NCBI GenBank assembly: GCA_032718565.1
Contig: JAVGVS010000106.1
Span: 1,385,554-1,449,553, forward strand
DNA from: Distichodus sexfasciatus
Lineage: Eukaryota > Chordata > Actinopteri > Characiformes > Distichodontidae
Length of the DNA stretch: 64,000 nt
Direction: 5' to 3'
Part shown: in pieces, positions 36,601 to 45,340 of the stretch
Numbering within the stretch: position 1 is the first letter of the stretch
Layout: the number at the start of each line of letters is the position of its first letter
Notes under the pieces: generated by a model
What the model saw: the letters and a program-made list of their open reading frames with translations, nothing else
What the model was told of the DNA's origin: nothing
Databases searched by the model: none
Position numbers and translations under genes: made by a program

Positions 36601-38623
36601 TGGCTTGCTTCTTAATTTTGCTCCAAATACTCGTCTCGTTGTCCCAGTTCTCCTGGCCTGGATTGGAGGCTTTTTGTACGAGGGAGGTACACACCATATT
36701 CAACAGCAAGTACTGAGGAAAAATGGAAAGGAGATTATTTTTTTAACACTAGAAGGTTGTCTCAGTACAATTTTAGTAACCTAAAATGAATAAAGATGGT
36801 TCCACAGACATGGCACTCTCCATTAGCTTGATGAACATGATGAATAATTTAATTAATGAAAAATGCTTGTCAATGACCACGACTAAGATATAGATATATA
36901 AAATAAGATTTTTTGTTTAAAGACTAAAGTAGCTGCCAAAACATACTCAGTACAGAGAGGTGAGTAGTTTATATCTGATATCTGAGATTTAAATTCTGCT
37001 TGCTCGGTATCTGTGTGAAGTTCAGCTTTCATGTGAACGTCTCCCAGGCCCGCGGTGTTCCGATGTGACCAGCGTAAGAGGAACCGACCCCCTGCTGTAA
37101 ATGTTTCTCTACCTTCTCTTCCTTCAGCAGTTCCGCTTGTCCATCTGTTCCCGTCTCAACTGTCCCAAACTCCTCTTCGTGTTCCACCGTTTGTTTCTGA
37201 TCTTCAGGGGAGAGGCTCACCTCCAGGACGGGCACCTTCGCAGGCACAGCGTGATCCGGCTCCACCGTGCCCTCATCGGCCATCCGCTGTTAATAAAATG
37301 AGATCGACCACATCATAAATATGATTCAGCATAATAATATTTTTTAAAAATAATAATACATTTAAATAATAATAATAACAAGAGACACATTTCCACAAGA
37401 AAATGCAAATGTGATTGCTCTCTTGCAGCAAGACTTGCAAGGTGGTTGCTAAGGTGCTGCTAGGTTGTTCCTAGGGCATTGCTAGGTGGTAGCTTAAGTG
37501 TTGCTAGGTGGTTGCTAGATAGTTGCTAGATGGTTGCTAAGGTGTTGCTGGTGGTTGCCAGGGAGCTGCAAGGTGGTTGCTTGGGTGTTGTTAGTTGGTT
37601 GCTAGCTTGTCGCTAGGTGGTTGCTATGGAGTTACTAAGTGGTTGCTAGGGTGTTGCTAGGTAGTTGCTAAGGAGCTGCTAGGTGGGTCCTAAGGTGTTG
37701 CTAGTTGGTTGCTAGGGTGTTGCTAGGTACTTGATAAGGTGTTGCTAGTTGGTTGCTAAGGTGTTGATAGGTGGTTGCTAGGACACTGCTAGGTGGTTGC
37801 TAAACTGTTGCTAGGTAGCTGCTTATCTGTTGCTAGGTGGTTGCTAGAGTGTTGTTAGTTGCTTTACCTGATCTGCATCTTCGTCTGGTGGTGCAAGTTC
37901 ATCAGGCTCGACTGGCTCCATCTTCCTCCTCCTGCTCTCCACACCCGTCTGTTCGTGAACGGGAGCGGCATCGCGACCAGCGGGGGGCGCCGCGCTTTGG
38001 GACAGGGAGGAGTACGGGGAGGTGGAGGTAGAAAAAGAGGAGGAAGAGGAGAAAAGGAGGAGGTCTGGCTTCAGTAGGGTGTTCTCAATGCTGAGAAGAG
38101 GGGAGGAGAATAGAGAAGAGGAGGTGGAGAGAAGAGAGGAAGAAGCGGTGGAGGTGGAGGAGGAGAGAAGAGAGGAAGAAGCGGTGGAGGTGGAGGAGGA
38201 GGAGAAAAGAGAGGAAGAAGCAGTGGAGGTGGAGGAGGAGGAGAAAAGAGAGGAAGAAGCAGTGGAGGTGGAGGAGGAGAGAAGAGAGGAAGGAGCGGTG
38301 GAGGTGGAGAAAAGAGAGGAGGAAGTTGAGGAGGAGGAGGAGGATGAGGAGAGAAGAGGAGAGGAGGACAAAGTGGAGGAGAAAAGAGGAGAAGAGGAGG
38401 AGGTGGAGGAGAGAAGAGTGGAGGACAAGGTGGAGGTAAAAAGAGAGGAGGAGTTTGGAGCGACAGCCCGGTTCAGCGCTGAGGTGGAGGTGAGAGTCCG
38501 GGTGAGAAGCGACGAGGCCCGGGTCAGGATGCGGTTCTCCAGGTGAGGTGCGGTGCAGGTGGAGCAACTCCAGACCTCAGCGTGGCTTTTTGGGCCGGAC
38601 GGATGCAGAGTCTCCGCCTTCAT
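10392..38623 (-). CDS. tep1: Telomerase-associated protein 1 (52 coding exons traced)
   Basis: TEP1 is a large RNA-binding scaffold found in telomerase and in vault ribonucleoprotein particles. Splicing by reading GT-AG borders and phases gives 52 coding exons totalling about 7.8 kb (about 2,600 codons), close to human TEP1 at about 2,630. Domain order is that of the family: variable N-terminus, TROVE, vWA-like region, DUF4062, NACHT, then WD40 repeats to the C-terminus. The start chosen is the ATG at 38621-38623, in an exon whose acceptor lies at 38669; a 5' non-coding exon must lie upstream and was not found. The stop is TGA at 10392-10394. Phases agree at nearly every junction; the exceptions are the 13095/11883 junction and a one-base discontinuity in the last exon, described under findings. 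Exon coordinates are listed by domain in the following entries. Confidence 0.93.
11752..11883 (-). other. tep1: tep1 exon 50: poly-Glu coding repeat
   Basis: After a good acceptor at 11884, the phase-0 frame starts VNLGPDIQLNSCYDALRIEN and then becomes runs of Glu with single Lys residues, encoded by a (GAG)n/(GGA)n repeat (plus-strand CTC/CCT run at about 11755-11815). A GT donor at 11751 keeps phase 0 with the next exon (10727). Human TEP1 has an acidic, Ser-rich linker in the same place. The length of the tract probably varies between individuals. Confidence 0.6.
12090..12640. repeat. Intronic MITE-like sequence and relative of the 82-bp repeat
   Basis: About 12110-12180 has the GGGCTGGACGATATGAATC opening common to fish MITEs. 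About 12385-12480 contains GAACAATAGGGGGCGCTAACAATGCTAC, a single copy of the unit that forms arrays at 24.7 and 34.8 kb. Confidence 0.55.
13236..13777. other. tep1 intron with GC-rich unexplained block
   Basis: Non-coding in the tep1 model. The part from about 13450 to 13640 is GC- and CpG-rich and locally open on the plus strand, but I recognise no family. See findings. Confidence 0.4.
13909..13929. repeat. (CA)n microsatellite
   Basis: CA repeat immediately upstream of the acceptor of tep1 exon 48. Similar CA/TG runs lie at 15107-15133, 15918-15960 and 16149-16183, next to other exons. Confidence 0.9.
16386..17716. repeat. 22-bp minisatellite, about 60 copies, with higher-order structure
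   Basis: Tandem units of GTGTGTAACTCTATAGCCAGGA and close variants (AGAAG, GTATGT, GTACGT, AACCAG, AACTAG). In the middle, three unit types alternate to give a 66-bp higher-order repeat, and a block beginning at CCAGGACTGT (16471) recurs at 16625, a 154-bp (7 x 22) duplication. The array fills the tep1 intron between exons 42 and 43. The distal part (17410-17690) is a different subfamily with AACCAGGAG and AACTAGGAG. Confidence 0.95.
17896..17929. repeat. (ATC)n microsatellite
   Basis: About eleven ATC triplets next to the acceptor of tep1 exon 42. Confidence 0.9.
20171..20470. repeat. 20-bp minisatellite with 60-bp higher-order unit
   Basis: About 15 copies of a unit like TCAGTTCACTATTAGAGCAC. 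The segments 20231-20290 and 20291-20350 are nearly identical 60-bp triplets of units. It lies in the tep1 intron before exon 33. Confidence 0.93.
21455..21635. repeat. Dispersed repeat (shared with 59455-59650)
   Basis: Contains GAGAGCCGTTAAGCTACAAC, then GATGCATACTACCACATAGAAAAGTATGATAAGAGCGC. The same words in the same order and strand occur at 59525-59600. A non-autonomous DNA transposon is likely, but the ends were not resolved. Confidence 0.7.
22265..22515 (-). repeat. tRNA-derived SINE, antisense copy
   Basis: Reverse complement of the SINE at 50150-50405. The B-box-like word GGTTCGAATCCC appears as GGGATTCGAACCG at about 22464-22476. The tail with GGTCAAACGCAGAGGTCACC appears in reverse at about 22350-22370. 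Confidence 0.75.
24590..24616. repeat. (TTA)n microsatellite
   Basis: ATT/TTA repeat in a tep1 intron. Confidence 0.85.
24690..24935. repeat. 82-bp tandem repeat, 3 copies
   Basis: The word GGGCGCTAAAAATGCTAC recurs with exact 82-bp spacing (ends at 24733, 24815 and 24897). Each unit continues with TGATCCACTGAG and AATTATACAATCCTGCTATTTGAACAATA. Same family as the six-copy array at 34.8 kb. Confidence 0.9.
24960..25245. repeat. MITE-like dispersed repeat in tep1 intron
   Basis: The stretch with CATAAAGATGTCCAAATCATCTGGAAATG and later GACCACCAGAGGGCAG is similar, in reverse, to 47850-48010. Its end (GCATCGATTATGTGATTAATTTCAACACCCC) resembles 11060-11100. Boundaries are not clear. Confidence 0.5.
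25817..26900 (-). other. tep1: tep1 exons 18-20: DUF4062
   Basis: Exons are 26609-26900, 26326-26447 and 25817-25930. The motif VFVSSTFRDMHAERD followed by LQEVELRWGVTEEES and LLGILGERYGQVPP is the signature of DUF4062, which in TEP1 and in NWD1-like proteins precedes NACHT. The end of exon 20 is the least certain border. I placed the donor at 25816 because it gives the phase needed by the next exon; other GT sites nearby do not. Confidence 0.9.
26030..26320. repeat. Dispersed repeat (inverse copy at 59700-59955)
   Basis: TATCGGAATCGGCATCGGACC through GTCCGAGGTGGGATTTTATACGG to CTGAGCACGCAGTAGAACGTTCACC matches, as reverse complement, the block 59715-59950. It is a non-autonomous element in both genes' introns. 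Confidence 0.7.
27600..28830. repeat. Pyrimidine-strand tract of TTTATTTCTACTTTTTAC-like repeats
   Basis: About 1.2 kb in which the plus strand is almost devoid of G and made of degenerate units such as ACTTTATTTCTACTTTTT. The tep1 transcript therefore reads an A/G-rich strand. It fills most of the intron between exons 14 and 15. The 98-codon frame at 27985-28281 is only a by-product of T-richness. Confidence 0.9.
29425..29850. mobile_element. MITE remnants (TCGACCGATATTGG family and relatives)
   Basis: The block 29590-29830 opens with GGTCAACTGATTATCGGGG and closes with CCAATATCGGTCGACCTCTAG, imperfect inverted ends of a common vertebrate MITE. A second fragment at 29425-29480 begins GGGCTTGGCCATATGATC. 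Target-site duplications are not clear. Confidence 0.55.
30130..30860. repeat. Second pyrimidine-strand tract (TTTATTTCTACTTTT units)
   Basis: Same type of sequence as 27600-28830, in the intron between tep1 exons 12 and 13. It is directly followed by a truncated SINE head at 30868-30930. Confidence 0.9.
30868..30930 (+). repeat. Truncated tRNA-derived SINE head
   Basis: GTGGCGTAATGGTTCGGGAG and GGTCGCCGGTTTGAATAATCC form an A-box/B-box pair like that of the SINE at 50150; the tail is missing. Confidence 0.6.
32285..32345. repeat. 63-bp duplication spanning part of tep1 exon 10 border
   Basis: The stretch TGATCACTGCCGACTGGAACCA...AATAAACGCTGTTAAG occurs twice (about 32249-32307 and 32309-32368). 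The first copy contains the true acceptor of exon 10; the second is a decoy copy of the same intron-exon border. Confidence 0.8.
33140..33740. mobile_element. Three related palindromic MITEs
   Basis: A complete copy runs from about 33612 to 33737, with ends GGGGCGGTTTCCCAG and CTGGGAAACCGCCCC flanked by TTT on both sides, as expected for a Harbinger-like 3-bp duplication. Two degenerate relatives sit at about 33143-33265 and 33500-33610, sharing GACTAGTC/AGACTAGGCCT words. They lie in the tep1 intron between exons 8 and 9, within a stretch of GGTTAGGATTAG-like degenerate repeats (33050-33850). Confidence 0.65.
34800..35290. repeat. 82-bp tandem repeat, 6 copies
   Basis: GGGGCGCTAAAAATGCTA occurs six times with exact 82-bp period (GGGGCGCT at 34831, 34913, 34995, 35077, 35159 and 35241). 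Units share AATGCAGTCTTATTCACCGAGGCGCTAATTATACAATGCC with small changes. Located in the tep1 intron between exons 6 and 7. Confidence 0.95.
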
Positions 38624-38668
38624 TCTCGCCCGAGTCCTGCTCCCTCTCTCGGGACTGCTGAGGCAAAT
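37113..38668 (-). other. tep1: tep1 exons 1-2: Ser/Thr-rich N-terminus with coding minisatellite
   Basis: Exon 1 spans 37868-38668 (coding from 38623) and exon 2 spans 37113-37286. After about 60 residues the protein becomes a low-complexity Ser/Thr/Leu/Phe tract made of 11-12 residue units such as SSLFSSSSTSTA, encoded by 33-36 bp DNA repeats at about 38080-38440. Exon 1 ends in an acidic stretch (EPVEPDELAPPDEDADQ) and exon 2 is Glu-rich. Human TEP1 also has repeats at its N-terminus, but of a different, ordered 30-residue type, so this end of the protein evolves fast. The number of units is likely polymorphic. Confidence 0.85.
37437..37862. repeat. GTTGCTAGGTG minisatellite
   Basis: About 35-40 degenerate copies of an 11-bp unit (GTTGCTAGGTG / GTTGCTAAGGT) between tep1 exons 1 and 2, starting right at the exon 1 donor. 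Confidence 0.92.
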
Positions 38669-38711
38669 CTGAAGATTAGAAGAAAAGGAGAAAAATCTGG
38701 AATGAGAAAAC

Positions 38712-39370
38712 TGTATATACTTTAGAGATGCACCGATACAACTTTTTCAGTTCCGATATCGATACTCGAGCTTTCCCCAAGATTGAACAGATCGGCTCCA
38801 GAAATCCACATTCAGAACCTCAATTCGGCGTAATCTTGCTCAGGTCGGTTATTTCAATTATTTTCAAATTCACTAAATACAGCTTAAACAATTATGTTAA
38901 TACTTTCCCCAGTGTGAGTTCCCTTTAAAACATGTTTAGCATACAGATGGTCTCAGAGATACGATTTTTCGATCTCACAATGACGATAACGATACGACAA
39001 CATTGAAAAAATCATTGAAGTTTCACGTGGCAGCCAAACGGCTACGGTACGATACGTCGGGGCGCTGCCAGGATGTACCCATCTCTCTCGATCGGCAGAA
39101 TTGTCTCGGTGTTTGAGTACGTATTTTTTCTGTGTTTCTGCCGTTTAGCCAAAAAATTTATGATAGTCACTTACAGCACAAATCTTCTCAGAGAATTATG
39201 AAGGCAATAAAATCCAGGTAATTCCATTAATCTTAAATGAGGTAAAATGTTCAATAAATCGAGACATTGATTTGAGGCCGTGTCGTCCAGCCCTAATATA
39301 ACAGCACGTTGTGACGACAGCTGCAGTTTGACGGATATTTTCAGTTTACGACCCAATAAAGCGATTGCTT
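38712..39370. mobile_element. Old MITE-like sequence upstream of tep1
   Basis: About 38712 begins AGAGATGCACCGATACAAC, the opening of a common fish MITE. About 39270-39300 has GAGGCCGTGTCGTCCAGCCCTAATA, the closing end of another. No exon is recognisable, though the tep1 promoter and 5' exon must lie in or near this stretch. Confidence 0.5.
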
Positions 39371-40289
39371 AATTCCAACGTTGAGTTTTAAGTGTCTGGT
39401 CCAGACTCCCAACGCAAACCCCTTTTTCATTTGGCTGACAAACCAGTCGGGCGCTGTGGGTGTGTTCAGGATTACAGGTGAGCCGTAAACGACAGGTAGA
39501 GTAAACAGTGAAAAGGTGCGGCCGAGAGAGCAGCGGCCTATGCACTTTACCCTGCTGATTGCTCACTTCTCACCCACTACGTTTCAACACACTGATTTAT
39601 CTCATCTTGTTCTTAAAAAGGGTCAAAGGGTTAAAATCTTCGATTTACAATTAAAGACCAAACAACGGCAGTTTACGACAGACTTTGAGAGCTTTAAAAA
39701 TTTTGCAGTCAAGTTTTTTTAAAGCCTTTTTTTTTTTTTTTAACAATTCTTAAGTTATTAACATGGGTTCACATTTTCTATTGATCAGAATAAGAGCTTT
39801 AAGTCAGATTTGGAAGAATCTGTCAGGAGTTTTAAGAGAGGTTTTAAGTTTTTGCAGTCAAACCAAACCAGAGCACACAATCCCCAACCACACCACCAAC
39901 AAACTGCCGGAAGACAAACATACACCACCAGTGTGGACCTTAATATGAGTGTTATTACTTATATATAAAATCTGTTCTTCCAAAATGGCAGGAATCATGC
40001 CACTGTAGCATTAAGAAGGAGTACAACTAGAGTTTTAGGGCGGGAAAAACCCCTTTCAGGATCTCTTAAATAAAATATAAACCTATAAAGCAAAAAGTCG
40101 ATGTTTGAGTGAATGTGAATAACACTTTTCTACGGTGTGCGCTCTCAACAGCTGGATCATAGTTCATGTTCTTTTTTTTATCTCTTTCCCTTTATCTCCT
40201 GATTTCTAAGTTATTTTAAGGTTCTATTGTTCTCCTTGTTATTTTATTATTTTAAATTTTTTTTTTAAATTCCTTAATTGCATGGTCAA

Positions 40290-40366
40290 AGAGCGGATCA
40301 GGATACATTTCACTGCATGTTGTACCTGTATAATTTGCATGTGACAAATAAAGAATCTTGAATCAG
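40290..40366 (+). repeat. 3' tail of a LINE
   Basis: The sequence GGATACATTTCACTGCATG, then TGTACCTGTATAATTTGCATGTGACAAATAAAGAATCTTGAATC, is a fish LINE 3' end. A similar tail lies at 43050-43140, and an antisense copy at about 63565-63650. Confidence 0.6.
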
Positions 40367-40757
40367 CTACATACACACACATACACACATAAATACACAC
40401 CTATTTATAACACATGACCATTAGCTGACTACACTTCTGTGGAAAAGTTCTGAACCACATTTCTTCATATTTTTGTTTTTAAAGAGCCAGACGTTCTTGT
40501 TTTTATGCAATCTTCAGGTATAGCATATGCATGTATGTACATACATGTAAGGGTGTAAATCACAAGTTTCATTACAATAGAGAATTATATCGATTTAATC
40601 GATATTATATTGGTTTGATGACTGCCGATATCACAAAGCACGATTCTGATTTGATTAAGCCATCGATATGAGACAATATCATATTCTGAATAACCACAAC
40701 ACTAAACCCATATAACTAACTTATTAACCTTTAATCCAAATAATAACCTCTTATAAA

Positions 40758-41642
40758 TATAACTGCAAGCAATTATTACGGGGGCCATGCAGTTTGCAGC
40801 TTTATCAGTTTTTTTACGAATTGAAGTACATATATGTTGAGATTTGATATCTTTCATCTTTTTTTTCTACGTATTTACGGTTCAAAACTTATTAGGCTAA
40901 CTTTAAAATAGTTTATTATGGCGCCAATAAGTGGGATATCGACTTTGAAGTGAAGCTTTGCAGTCATATAAAGAAATACCTGAAAATGTGCTTAATAATT
41001 ACTATAAGAGAGTGTCTAAAAACTGTAAATTATAGTAAAGTTTTAAAGTTTGTTCAAACATATGTCTTGCTGAATTTGTTTCAAAGTATTGTTTTGCATA
41101 ATATAGCCATATAAATAGGTAAATGAAAAATGTGCTCAATAACTATTAAAGAAGAATATGCTGAGATTTAAATAATACGCCTAATGAATAAAAAATATAC
41201 TTGATAATAATTAAAGAAGAATGTCTTGTAATTGAAATAATACCAGTTACGTGCAGATTGGATAAAAATCCAGGATCTAGTTGACTAGTTATGCCGATTG
41301 AAGAAAAATCCAATATGGGAAAAATAGATACGGGGGTTTATTAAGATTCGTCTTGACCTAAGAAATAAGATAATATAAGATTTTTAAGAATCGGAGCTAC
41401 GATTCAAAAGTTATTACGGAAAACGCATAATAGCTTATTAGCGCCACCAAGTGGTAGAGTGGTGCAATTATTTTTATTTGCCTAAGTAGTAAATAATGTT
41501 TATATCGGCAAAATGGCACTAATTTTTTTGGCTCAGTATTGGGTAGAGTCAAGGAACCTACCTGCCAAATTTCAAAGCTGTTGCCCACCCAGAGCCGAAT
41601 TTCTATGACACTCGGTGTGACACAACGCGTTTTGAGGCAGAA

Positions 41643-41685
<43 letters not shown>

Positions 41686-42986
41686 AAAAATCATATACCA
41701 TCTTATTCCTTGGGTTAAGACAATTTTTTTAGACCCCCGCATCTATTTCTGCCATATTTGATTTTTTGCTAATTTGCATAAAATGAAAACTCATCTTTTT
41801 CGAATTCGTCCCTGGATTTTTGTCCAATCTGTATGCAACTGGTATCATTTGAATCCCAAGACACTCTTCTTTAATTATTATCGAGCACATTTTTAATTTA
41901 GGTCTTCATTTTTCTGTAATATGCAAATAAATGTGCTCGGCTTGGCATGGGACTGCAACACCACACACCGAGTGTCATAGAAATCCGGCTCTGGGTGGGC
42001 TACAGCTTTGAAATTTGCCAGTGAGGTCCGGGACCCCTCCTACTACTCAGGAAAAAAAAAATTGCGCCACTCCCCCGAAATTCCAACAGTCCAAACCACA
42101 CCCACTACTAAGGCAAAAAAAAACAATTGCACTACTCTGCCAGTTGGTGGCGCTAATGAGCTATTTTTCGTTTTGCCTAATAACTTTTGAACCGTAGCTC
42201 TGATTCTCTAAAATCTTATACCATCTTACTCCTTGAGTGAAGAGGAATCTTTATAGACCCTTGCATCTATTTTCGCCATATTGGTCTTCTCGCTAATTTG
42301 CATAATATGCAAAACCATCTCTTGGGAACTAGACTACTCAGGCAAAAAAAAACAATTACACCACTCTGCCAGTTGGTGGCGCTAATGATCTATTTTGCGT
42401 TTTGCCTAATAACTTTTGAACCGTAGCTCTGTTTCTCAAAAATCGTATATCATCTTACTCCTTGGGTCAAGACGAATCTTTATAGATTCTATTTCTGCCA
42501 TATTGAATTTCTCGCTAATTTGCATAATATGCAAAACCATCTCTTACGAACTAGACCCTGGATTTTTATCCAATCTACATGCAACTGGTATCATTTGAAC
42601 CCCAAGACATTCTTCTTTAATTACTTTCAAGCACATTTTTAATGTGCGTCTTCATTTGGCTGTAATATACAAATAAATGTGGTGGGCTTGGCATAGGACT
42701 GCAATGCCACACACTGTCACAGAAATCCGGCTCTGGGTGGGCTACAGCTTAGAAATTTGGCAGGTAGGTCTGGCACCCCTCCCACTACTAAAAAAAATTG
42801 CACCACTATGCCAGTTGGTGGCGCTATAATAAGCTATTTTGCGTTTTGCCTAATAAGTTTTGAACCGTAGCACCCTAGATAAAAGGATGAAACGTGTCAT
42901 ATTTCAACGTCTGTCCACTTTGATTCATCAAAAACTGATAAAGCTGCAAACTGCATGGCCCCCGTAATCACTGCTTGCCGTTATAT
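40758..42986. mobile_element. 2.2 kb foldback element with long inverted arms
   Basis: The left end (CTGCAAGCAATTATTACGGGGGCCATGCAGTTTGC at 40763-40797) is the reverse complement of the right end (42938-42980). The arms continue for about 190 bp, including ACGGTTCAAAACTTATTAGGC at about 40878-40898 and its complement at 42842-42865. Further inverted or direct copies of the same modules (a GGTGGCGCTAATGAGCTATTTTGCG block and a GAGTGTCATAGAAATCCGGCTCTGGGTGGGC block) fill the interior, around a poly(A) run at 41646-41682. No protein is encoded. Superfamily and target duplication could not be fixed. Confidence 0.75.
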
Positions 42987-43140
42987 TTTTTATATTAAAA
43001 ACATTTTATTATATCATGTGCATAATACAGTATAAACCTGTTTTAAGAAACATTATGAAGGATCGGGGTATATTTCACTCCATATTGTACTTTAATAACT
43101 ATGTATACTATTAATAAAGAATATAAAATCTTGAATCACA

Positions 43141-43724
43141 ATTCGTGTCTCTAAAGTTCAAATGGAACGATGACACGCAAAATGTAAACATCAGTAAAAG
43201 AGGTAACTCAGCACCAGACATGAATTAAACGCCGAGAGTGATTTTAATACTTACATGTTTATTTTTGAGCGAATTATTCCAGCAGGATTACTTCCTGTAA
43301 ATGCAACCGCAGTAAAGTCAGCAGCGGGTTCGACATTCGCCAGACATTCACAGATCTTCCCTCTGTTTTCTCTATTAAGCCATAACAAGATCTGGCAATC
43401 TCCACATTCACAGAATCGAGTATGTTTGTGAAATTACATGATCACCTTGGTTATTCAATTGCTACCACCAATAAATTGTGAAAATGCAAAATACTCCAGT
43501 CCCTCGTTTCAAAATAAAAGTCCCGAATGGAATACTATAAAATAATGTCTTTTAGCTTGTGGTCAAACGACATGTGTAAATCTTTGTATATCATGCACGT
43601 TGACACTTGTGAAACCTGTAAATAATTTGTGATCTGAATGCCGACTGTTAAAATCAAATGCAAACGTTGAAATCCTGAGTTCTAGTTGTCAACCTCCTCT
43701 AGTAGGTGCAGTAGTCGGGTGGGG
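43141..43724. other. Intergenic stretch, nothing recognised
   Basis: No exon, RNA gene or clear repeat is visible between the LINE tail and the hAT element. Confidence 0.5.
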
Positions 43725-44066
43725 TTTGGCAGTAGCGATGGGAACTCCGGCTCTTTTCAAAGCTTCGGCTCTTTTGGATCGGCTCCCTTTAAAGAGCCGG
43801 CTCTTACGGTTCCCGAATGGCTCTTCGTTTATTATCACTTGGATGCTTATATTTTAGCCTAATTAAGCAATTTCTCATTCATTGTTTTCAGACATTACGT
43901 ATTTTTATGCATTTTTTTTTTCATTACAAAAAATACACAGTTACTATTGTTTAACATTTTAATAAAAGCTTTAAATGAACAACTTAACGCAAAACCACAG
44001 CAAACACATCAAATAAAGGCCAAACTCAACAACAACACAACACTATGACTCTTTGAATAAAAGTTT

Positions 44067-44260
44067 TTAGGCCAGGTTGGCATTCAGAAATGCCAGATGC
44101 CTCAGCTTAGATGGGCTGATGCGATTTCTCCTCTCCGTGATTATTTGTCCTGTTTTTGAGAAGACGCTTTCTGAGGGGACCGATGTAGCGACAATGCAAA
44201 GTCTTCCTTCTTTCACATAATGGTACGATCCTAGTCCGATGTGTGGTTCGGGAACGAGCC
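44067..44260 (-). pseudogene. hAT transposase C-terminal fragment
   Basis: Minus-strand frame reading YVKEGRLCIVATSVPSESVF, then SKTGQIITERRNRISPSK and LRHLAFLNANLA before the TAA at 44067-44069. This is the C-terminal dimerisation region of hAT transposases. The RNase H-like catalytic part is missing, so it is non-functional. Confidence 0.88.
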
Positions 44261-44344
44261 GGCATTATGAGCCAATGTTCTGTGTGCCCATACAAATAAA
44301 GTGCCGAATGCATTTTCAGCAGAGCTGAGCAGGAGCGGCTGAAG

Positions 44345-45249
44345 GGCAATATGTACAGTAGAGCTGATGGCTATAATTGCTGCTCTGTGCTGGATAGAGG
44401 AAAGTGGCTTGACGAAAGTAATTATATGCTCACACTCCAGTTCGGCATTGATTTCAATGAAATCATTATCATCAAAGTATAGGCAGGACTGCATATATGA
44501 AATATCTGAAATTTTATTTAGACTCCAGAGAGTAAATGCTGTAATAGTATTCATGTGGGTTCCAGCTCACATAGGAATTAAGGGAAATGAAACTGCAGAT
44601 GTTTTAGCTAAAGAAGCATGTCATCTAGATGAGATTATGGGAATCCAGTATAGTGAATCTGAAGCAATAGTAAGTAATAGTAAAAAAAATCAAATAATAA
44701 AGGAATGGCAGTATAACTGGGATAGGGAAGTAACGGGCAGACATTATTATAGAATTCAGGAGAAAGTAGGAAATAGGAGGGTGTGTAAAGGGAATAATAA
44801 AAAAACTGAAGGTATAATTACGCGATTGAGAATGGGACACACAGGGCTAAATAAAACATTATGTGATCATTGTCAGGAGGAGGTGTCAGTGGAGCACATA
44901 CTATGTCATTGCCAAAAGTACATTGCAGGAAGAGAAACATTAAAGAAAGAAATTAGGGAACAAGGTTCTGTAGGAATTAGCATTACAGATATGCTTAATG
45001 GTCATAACAATGGAAGTGTATTCAATTATTTGAGAGTAACTGGTTTAATTAATAGAATCTAATTAGTGTGTGTTGGAAAAGAGAAGGAGGAAGAAAAAAA
45101 AACACCTTTTTTTTTGCTGTCTGGGAGGTAGCAGATTCAGGCCCACACTCCAGTACAGTAGGTGGCGGTAATGCACCTTAACGTTAGACGCCGGCCGCCA
45201 TCAAAACAGCAAAGAAGAAGAAGAAGAGGAAGAAGAAGAGGAAGAAGAC
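44345..45249 (+). mobile_element. 5'-truncated I-like LINE nested in the hAT element
   Basis: The frame from about 44355 to 45062 encodes an RNase H domain followed by a CCHC-type tail. It includes the catalytic Glu context ELMAIIAALCW, then VIICSHSSSALISM, then WVPAHIGIKGNETADVLAKEA. LINEs with RNase H behind the reverse transcriptase belong to the I group. At the second catalytic site the expected Asp is His (CSHSS), so RNase H would be inactive. A short deletion joins LNKTL directly to CDHC. The 3' end has CAGTAGGTGGCGGTAATGCACC and a GAA-rich tail (45210-45249). A perfect 12-bp duplication, GAGCGGCTGAAG, flanks the insert (44333-44344 and 45250-45261), proving target-primed insertion. Confidence 0.92.
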
Positions 45250-45340
45250 GAGCGGCTGAAGCTTCGGCTCCTCTCGTTCGCTTGAAAGCATCGGCTCTTA
45301 GAGCCGACTCGTTCGCGAACGACACATCACTATTTGGCAG

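Larger units (their letters stand above)
31773..36712 (-). other. tep1: tep1 exons 3-11: TROVE (RNA-binding) region
   Basis: Exons are 36563-36712, 36113-36277, 35878-36018, 35529-35600, 34328-34449, 34019-34176, 32814-32923, 32182-32260 and 31773-31965. TROVE is the RNA-binding fold shared with Ro60. Diagnostic stretches are ARQ-like ELNIRITANFLLALAAHLP, then RRYFCPAVQLPSDW, then FSEYQLAKYNTRKHR, then PETWETRLSLEGNKAVTWE and LPFMAMLRNLRNMI, all close to the vertebrate TEP1 consensus. Exons 3-6 are phase 0; the carried bases of exons 7-11 fit each other. Confidence 0.93.
43733..45332 (-). mobile_element. hAT transposon derivative with intact ends and 8-bp target duplication
   Basis: The element starts TAGCGATGGGAACTCCGGCTC and ends with the complement of TAGTGATGTGTCGTTCGCGA, and an identical 8-bp TTTGGCAG flanks it (43725-43732 and 45333-45340). 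An 8-bp duplication and TA-G ends are hallmarks of hAT elements. The subterminal regions repeat CGGCTCTTTT-like words. Inside lies only the 3' end of a transposase gene, and a LINE has later inserted at 44345-45249. Without the LINE the element is about 683 bp, so it is an internally deleted, non-autonomous copy. It lies between the tep1 and znf414 promoters. Confidence 0.92.

Noticed and set aside
38022..38546. 174-codon Glu/Val/Arg-rich frame on the plus strand
   Set aside because: It is the reverse of the Ser/Thr-coding minisatellite of tep1 exon 1. The minus-strand frame joins by phase to the rest of tep1; this one has no homology or splice context.
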